Assembly (NCBI RefSeq): GCF_030406725.1
Contig: NZ_CP129107.1
Span: 558,001 to 622,000 of the forward strand
Source: Alteriqipengyuania flavescens
GTDB lineage: Bacteria; Pseudomonadota; Alphaproteobacteria; Sphingomonadales; Sphingomonadaceae
DNA: 64,000 bases
Direction: 5' to 3'
Shown: one piece after another, positions 62,075 through 64,000 of the stretch
Position numbering within the stretch: position 1 is the first letter of the stretch
Layout: each line of letters begins with the position of its first letter
Program-made: the position numbers and the translations under genes
The notes under the pieces: model-generated
What the model was told of the DNA's origin: nothing
The model's database searches: none
What the model saw: the letters and a program-made list of their open reading frames with translations, nothing else

Positions 62075-62743
62075 TCAGTCGACCTGCGCGTAATGCGCCG
62101 GCGGATGGATGCCTTCCATGCGTTCGGCCAAGAGCGGGCGGAAGCTCGGCCGGCTCTTCATCACGCGGTACCAGCCGAGCGCTTCCTCGTGCCCGTCCCA
62201 GTCGATCCCGCCGAGGTAATCGGCGACCGAGATGTGGGAGGCGGCGGCAAAGTCGGCCAGGCTGATCCGGCTGCCACCAAGCCAGCGGCGGCTGTCCACC
62301 AGCCAGTCGATATATTCGAGGTGCTGCGCCGCCAGCCGCATCACCTCGCGCAGGGTGCGCGAGTCCGGCGGGGCCTTGGCGACAATGCGCTTCTTCATCT
62401 TCTCGACCAGTAACGGCCCGGTGACGTCTTCGTAGAAATTGCCGTCGAACAGCGCGACCAGCCGGCGGATTTCCGCACGGCGGATGGCGTTGCCGGGGAT
62501 CAGCGGGCTGCGTTCCACCGCATCGTCGAGGAATTCGCAGATCGCCTGGCTGTCGATCAGCGTGATGTCCTTGCCTTTGTGTCGCAGCACCGGCGTGCGG
62601 CCGGCGGGGTTGAGGGCGAGGAACGCGTCGCGCCCTTCCCACGGATGCTCCCGCCAGATCTCATAGGTGACACCCTTCTCGCTCAGCGCGAGGCGCACCT
62701 TGCGGCTGAAGGGGCACAGGGGAAAGGAATGGAGCTGCCACAT
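62075..62743 (-). CDS. glutathione S-transferase family protein
   Basis: A 222-residue GST. The N-terminal thioredoxin-like domain has [21 protein letters not shown] (a CxxS pair), [10 protein letters not shown] (cis-Pro) and [13 protein letters not shown]; the C-terminal domain is helical ([18 protein letters not shown]). Substrate unknown. It is 80 bases upstream of msrB on the same strand. Confidence 0.88.
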   Translation of the reverse strand: MWQLHSFPLCPFSRKVRLALSEKGVTYEIWREHPWEGRDAFLALNPAGRTPVLRHKGKDITLIDSQAICEFLDDAVERSPLIPGNAIRRAEIRRLVALFDGNFYEDVTGPLLVEKMKKRIVAKAPPDSRTLREVMRLAAQHLEYIDWLVDSRRWLGGSRISLADFAAASHISVADYLGGIDWDGHEEALGWYRVMKSRPSFRPLLAERMEGIHPPAHYAQVD

Positions 62744-62834
62744 GAAGCAACCCCGTTACCGCCAGCAGCGGCGCAGATAAAGCGGCTTGGGCGAAAGAAT
62801 TGGTGGCGGCGCTACTCGCAGCGCCTGCCAGAGG

Positions 62835-63203
62835 TTAGACCACGCCCGCCTCGAAATCTTCGAGCAGGTAGAGGCATTCGGGGATCATCGCCGCGACCGT
62901 GTCGGGATCTTCCGTCAATTCGCCGACCTGTTCTTCGACCAGCGGCATCAGGGCCGGGCCTTCGATGTCGTGCGCCTCGGAGATGCTCACCATCGTTTCC
63001 ACGAAGTATTCTTCGCCGCGCGCGTCGATGTCGCCGTATTGTTCGAAGCCTTCGAGCCCGGCGCGGTTGAACCCGGCGGTGAGCGCGAACACCACCGCAC
63101 AGCGCAAATTGTCCGCTTCATCCGTGGTCAGCGAGTAATCCTGCGCCGCCGCGGGAAGCGGGGCCAAAGCGAGCGGGAGGGCGAATGCGAGCGTTCTGAA
63201 CAT
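62835..63203 (-). CDS. small exported protein, function unknown
   Basis: A 122-residue protein with a signal peptide (about 1-21, cleaved AAA-QD). The mature part is acidic and helical with two cysteines (LRCAVVF and PECLYLL) that could pair. Start at 63203 (MFRTLAFA) was chosen because it gives the complete signal. No family recognised; it is followed upstream on the same strand by another small exported protein. Confidence 0.65.
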   Translation of the reverse strand: MFRTLAFALPLALAPLPAAAQDYSLTTDEADNLRCAVVFALTAGFNRAGLEGFEQYGDIDARGEEYFVETMVSISEAHDIEGPALMPLVEEQVGELTEDPDTVAAMIPECLYLLEDFEAGVV

Positions 63204-63237
63204 GCAGCGATCCTGGGGGAGAAGGGTGAAAAAATAC

Positions 63238-63693
63238 CTAGCGGCGGGCGACTTCGCCAACTTCGGCCAGCCGCTCCGCCATCTGGCGCAGGACGGGCAG
63301 CATCGCGGTGAGGCTTTCGCTCATGTCAGCAGCCGTTTCCATCGCGGCCGGCAGCTCTTCGGACAGGCGCGCGGGGATTTCCGCGGCTTCGGGTCCGGCG
63401 AGGTCAGCCAGGGTCGTGTCGGGGTCTACGGGCTCGTCCAGCGTGCCGTCGGCCCGGTCGACCGCCTCGATCAGCGGCGCGGCGGGCATCTCCATCAGCC
63501 CTTCGATCATCGCGCCGAGCACGCCGATTGCCAGCTGCTGCATGGCGGGATCGCGCAAGCCTTCGGCAACCTCGGCGATGTTCTCCTCGGCAGCTAGCGG
63601 CGCAGCGGCTTCGGCGTCCTGCGCAGCGGCAGGCTGGGCGGCGAACAAGGCACTGGCGAGCGCGGCGGGCGCGAGAATAAGGGAACGGCGCAT
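63238..63693 (-). CDS. small exported helical protein, function unknown
   Basis: A 151-residue protein with a signal peptide (about 1-25, AAA-QD), then an Ala/Glu/Leu-rich helical mature part ([45 protein letters not shown]). No cysteines or known motif. Start 63693 (MRRSLIL) preferred because a longer frame adds a basic non-signal stretch. It ends 34 bases before the next small exported protein gene. Confidence 0.65.
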   Translation of the reverse strand: MRRSLILAPAALASALFAAQPAAAQDAEAAAPLAAEENIAEVAEGLRDPAMQQLAIGVLGAMIEGLMEMPAAPLIEAVDRADGTLDEPVDPDTTLADLAGPEAAEIPARLSEELPAAMETAADMSESLTAMLPVLRQMAERLAEVGEVARR

Positions 63694-63825
63694 GTGGGGT
63701 CTCCTCGGTATAAGGACACCTGCCACGATGCGCTTGAAGCTGGGGTGAACGCTGCAGGCGCGCCTCTTGCCTGTTGCCGCGCCGCGCGCTTGCGCCTAGC
63801 CCACCGGCAAAGGAGAATTTCGCCC

Positions 63826-64000
63826 ATGAAGACCAGAGCCGCCGTCGCCTTCGCCCCCAAGCAGCCGCTCGAAATCGTCGAGCTGGACCTCGAAGGGCCC
63901 AGGGCGGGCGAGGTGCTGGTGGAAATCATGGCGACCGGCATCTGCCATACCGATGCCTACACGCTGGGTGGGCTGGACAGCGAAGGCCTGTTTCCCAGCA
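63826..64000 (+). CDS. class III alcohol dehydrogenase / S-(hydroxymethyl)glutathione dehydrogenase (3' partial)
   Basis: The first 58 residues from ATG 63826, with AAAGGAG upstream, run off the end of the window. [34 protein letters not shown] and [13 protein letters not shown] (zinc-ligand Cys and the HTDAYT of class III enzymes) identify glutathione-dependent formaldehyde dehydrogenase. It oxidises the adduct of formaldehyde and glutathione. Confidence 0.92.
   Translation, partial: MKTRAAVAFAPKQPLEIVELDLEGPRAGEVLVEIMATGICHTDAYTLGGLDSEGLFPS

Overview
The window is chromosomal DNA of a high-GC alphaproteobacterium. Its gene set (NDUFA12-like complex I subunit beside a DUF2155 lipoprotein, RskA-type anti-sigma factor, TelA/XpaC pair, sphingomonad-type TonB, glutathione-based metabolism, homogentisate pathway, strong use of GTG/TTG starts and ATGA overlaps) fits Sphingomonadales, most likely Erythrobacteraceae. 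This placement is inferred from protein resemblance, not from a marker-gene search.

Layout. 0-2.5 kb: 3' part of a CinA/MoaB-like gene, an ECF sigma factor that has lost its core by an internal frameshifting deletion, its intact anti-sigma factor, and a small secreted protein. 2.5-7 kb: secE-nusG-rplK-rplA (minus strand), an AGCS amino-acid/sodium symporter, tRNA-Trp. 7-15.4 kb: aat, DUF2155, NDUFA12, DUF192, recX, a fatty acyl-AMP ligase, a TelA/XpaC/PHA-granule-type trio, DUF2721 and TonB. 15.5-21.2 kb: a response regulator coupled to a MASE1 hybrid histidine kinase, then two tyrosine-catabolism genes. 21.2-29.2 kb: a tightly coupled chemosensory operon cheA-cheW-cheY-cheB-cheR followed by a GGDEF-EAL protein and a chemoreceptor.

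29.2-43.3 kb is the most interesting part: a 13,978-bp integrated element bounded by a perfect 50-bp direct repeat that covers the 3' part of a tRNA-Lys gene up to the anticodon loop. It carries a tyrosine integrase, two small AlpA/excisionase-like HTH proteins, a primase-polymerase/helicase, an array of 11 GTAGAC iterons that looks like a replication origin, and a terminase-small-subunit-like HTH protein. No capsid, tail, portal or large terminase gene is recognisable. This is the pattern of a phage satellite (PICI-like). Its cargo is defensive: an abortive-infection (Abi_C-like) protein, an RHH regulator with a palindromic operator, a PD-(D/E)XK-like nuclease diverging from a controller (C) protein over tandem C-boxes, and a lower-GC restriction-modification block with two DNA methyltransferases and a candidate endonuclease.

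43.3-64 kb is ordinary chromosome: folK, aguB, an exported methyltransferase-like protein, msrA, trhO, GST, rsmB, an SDH assembly factor, a palindromic-repeat patch, a cytochrome P450 with an 18-bp operator-like palindrome upstream, hemH, an orphan molybdopterin oxidase subunit, apbC, hflK-hflC-degP, a class A PBP, msrB, GST, two small secreted proteins and the start of a class III alcohol dehydrogenase. Several genes (msrA, msrB, trhO, two GSTs, hflKC-degP) concern protein and redox quality control. folK and one GST appear to start at CTG or another weak codon overlapping the upstream stop.
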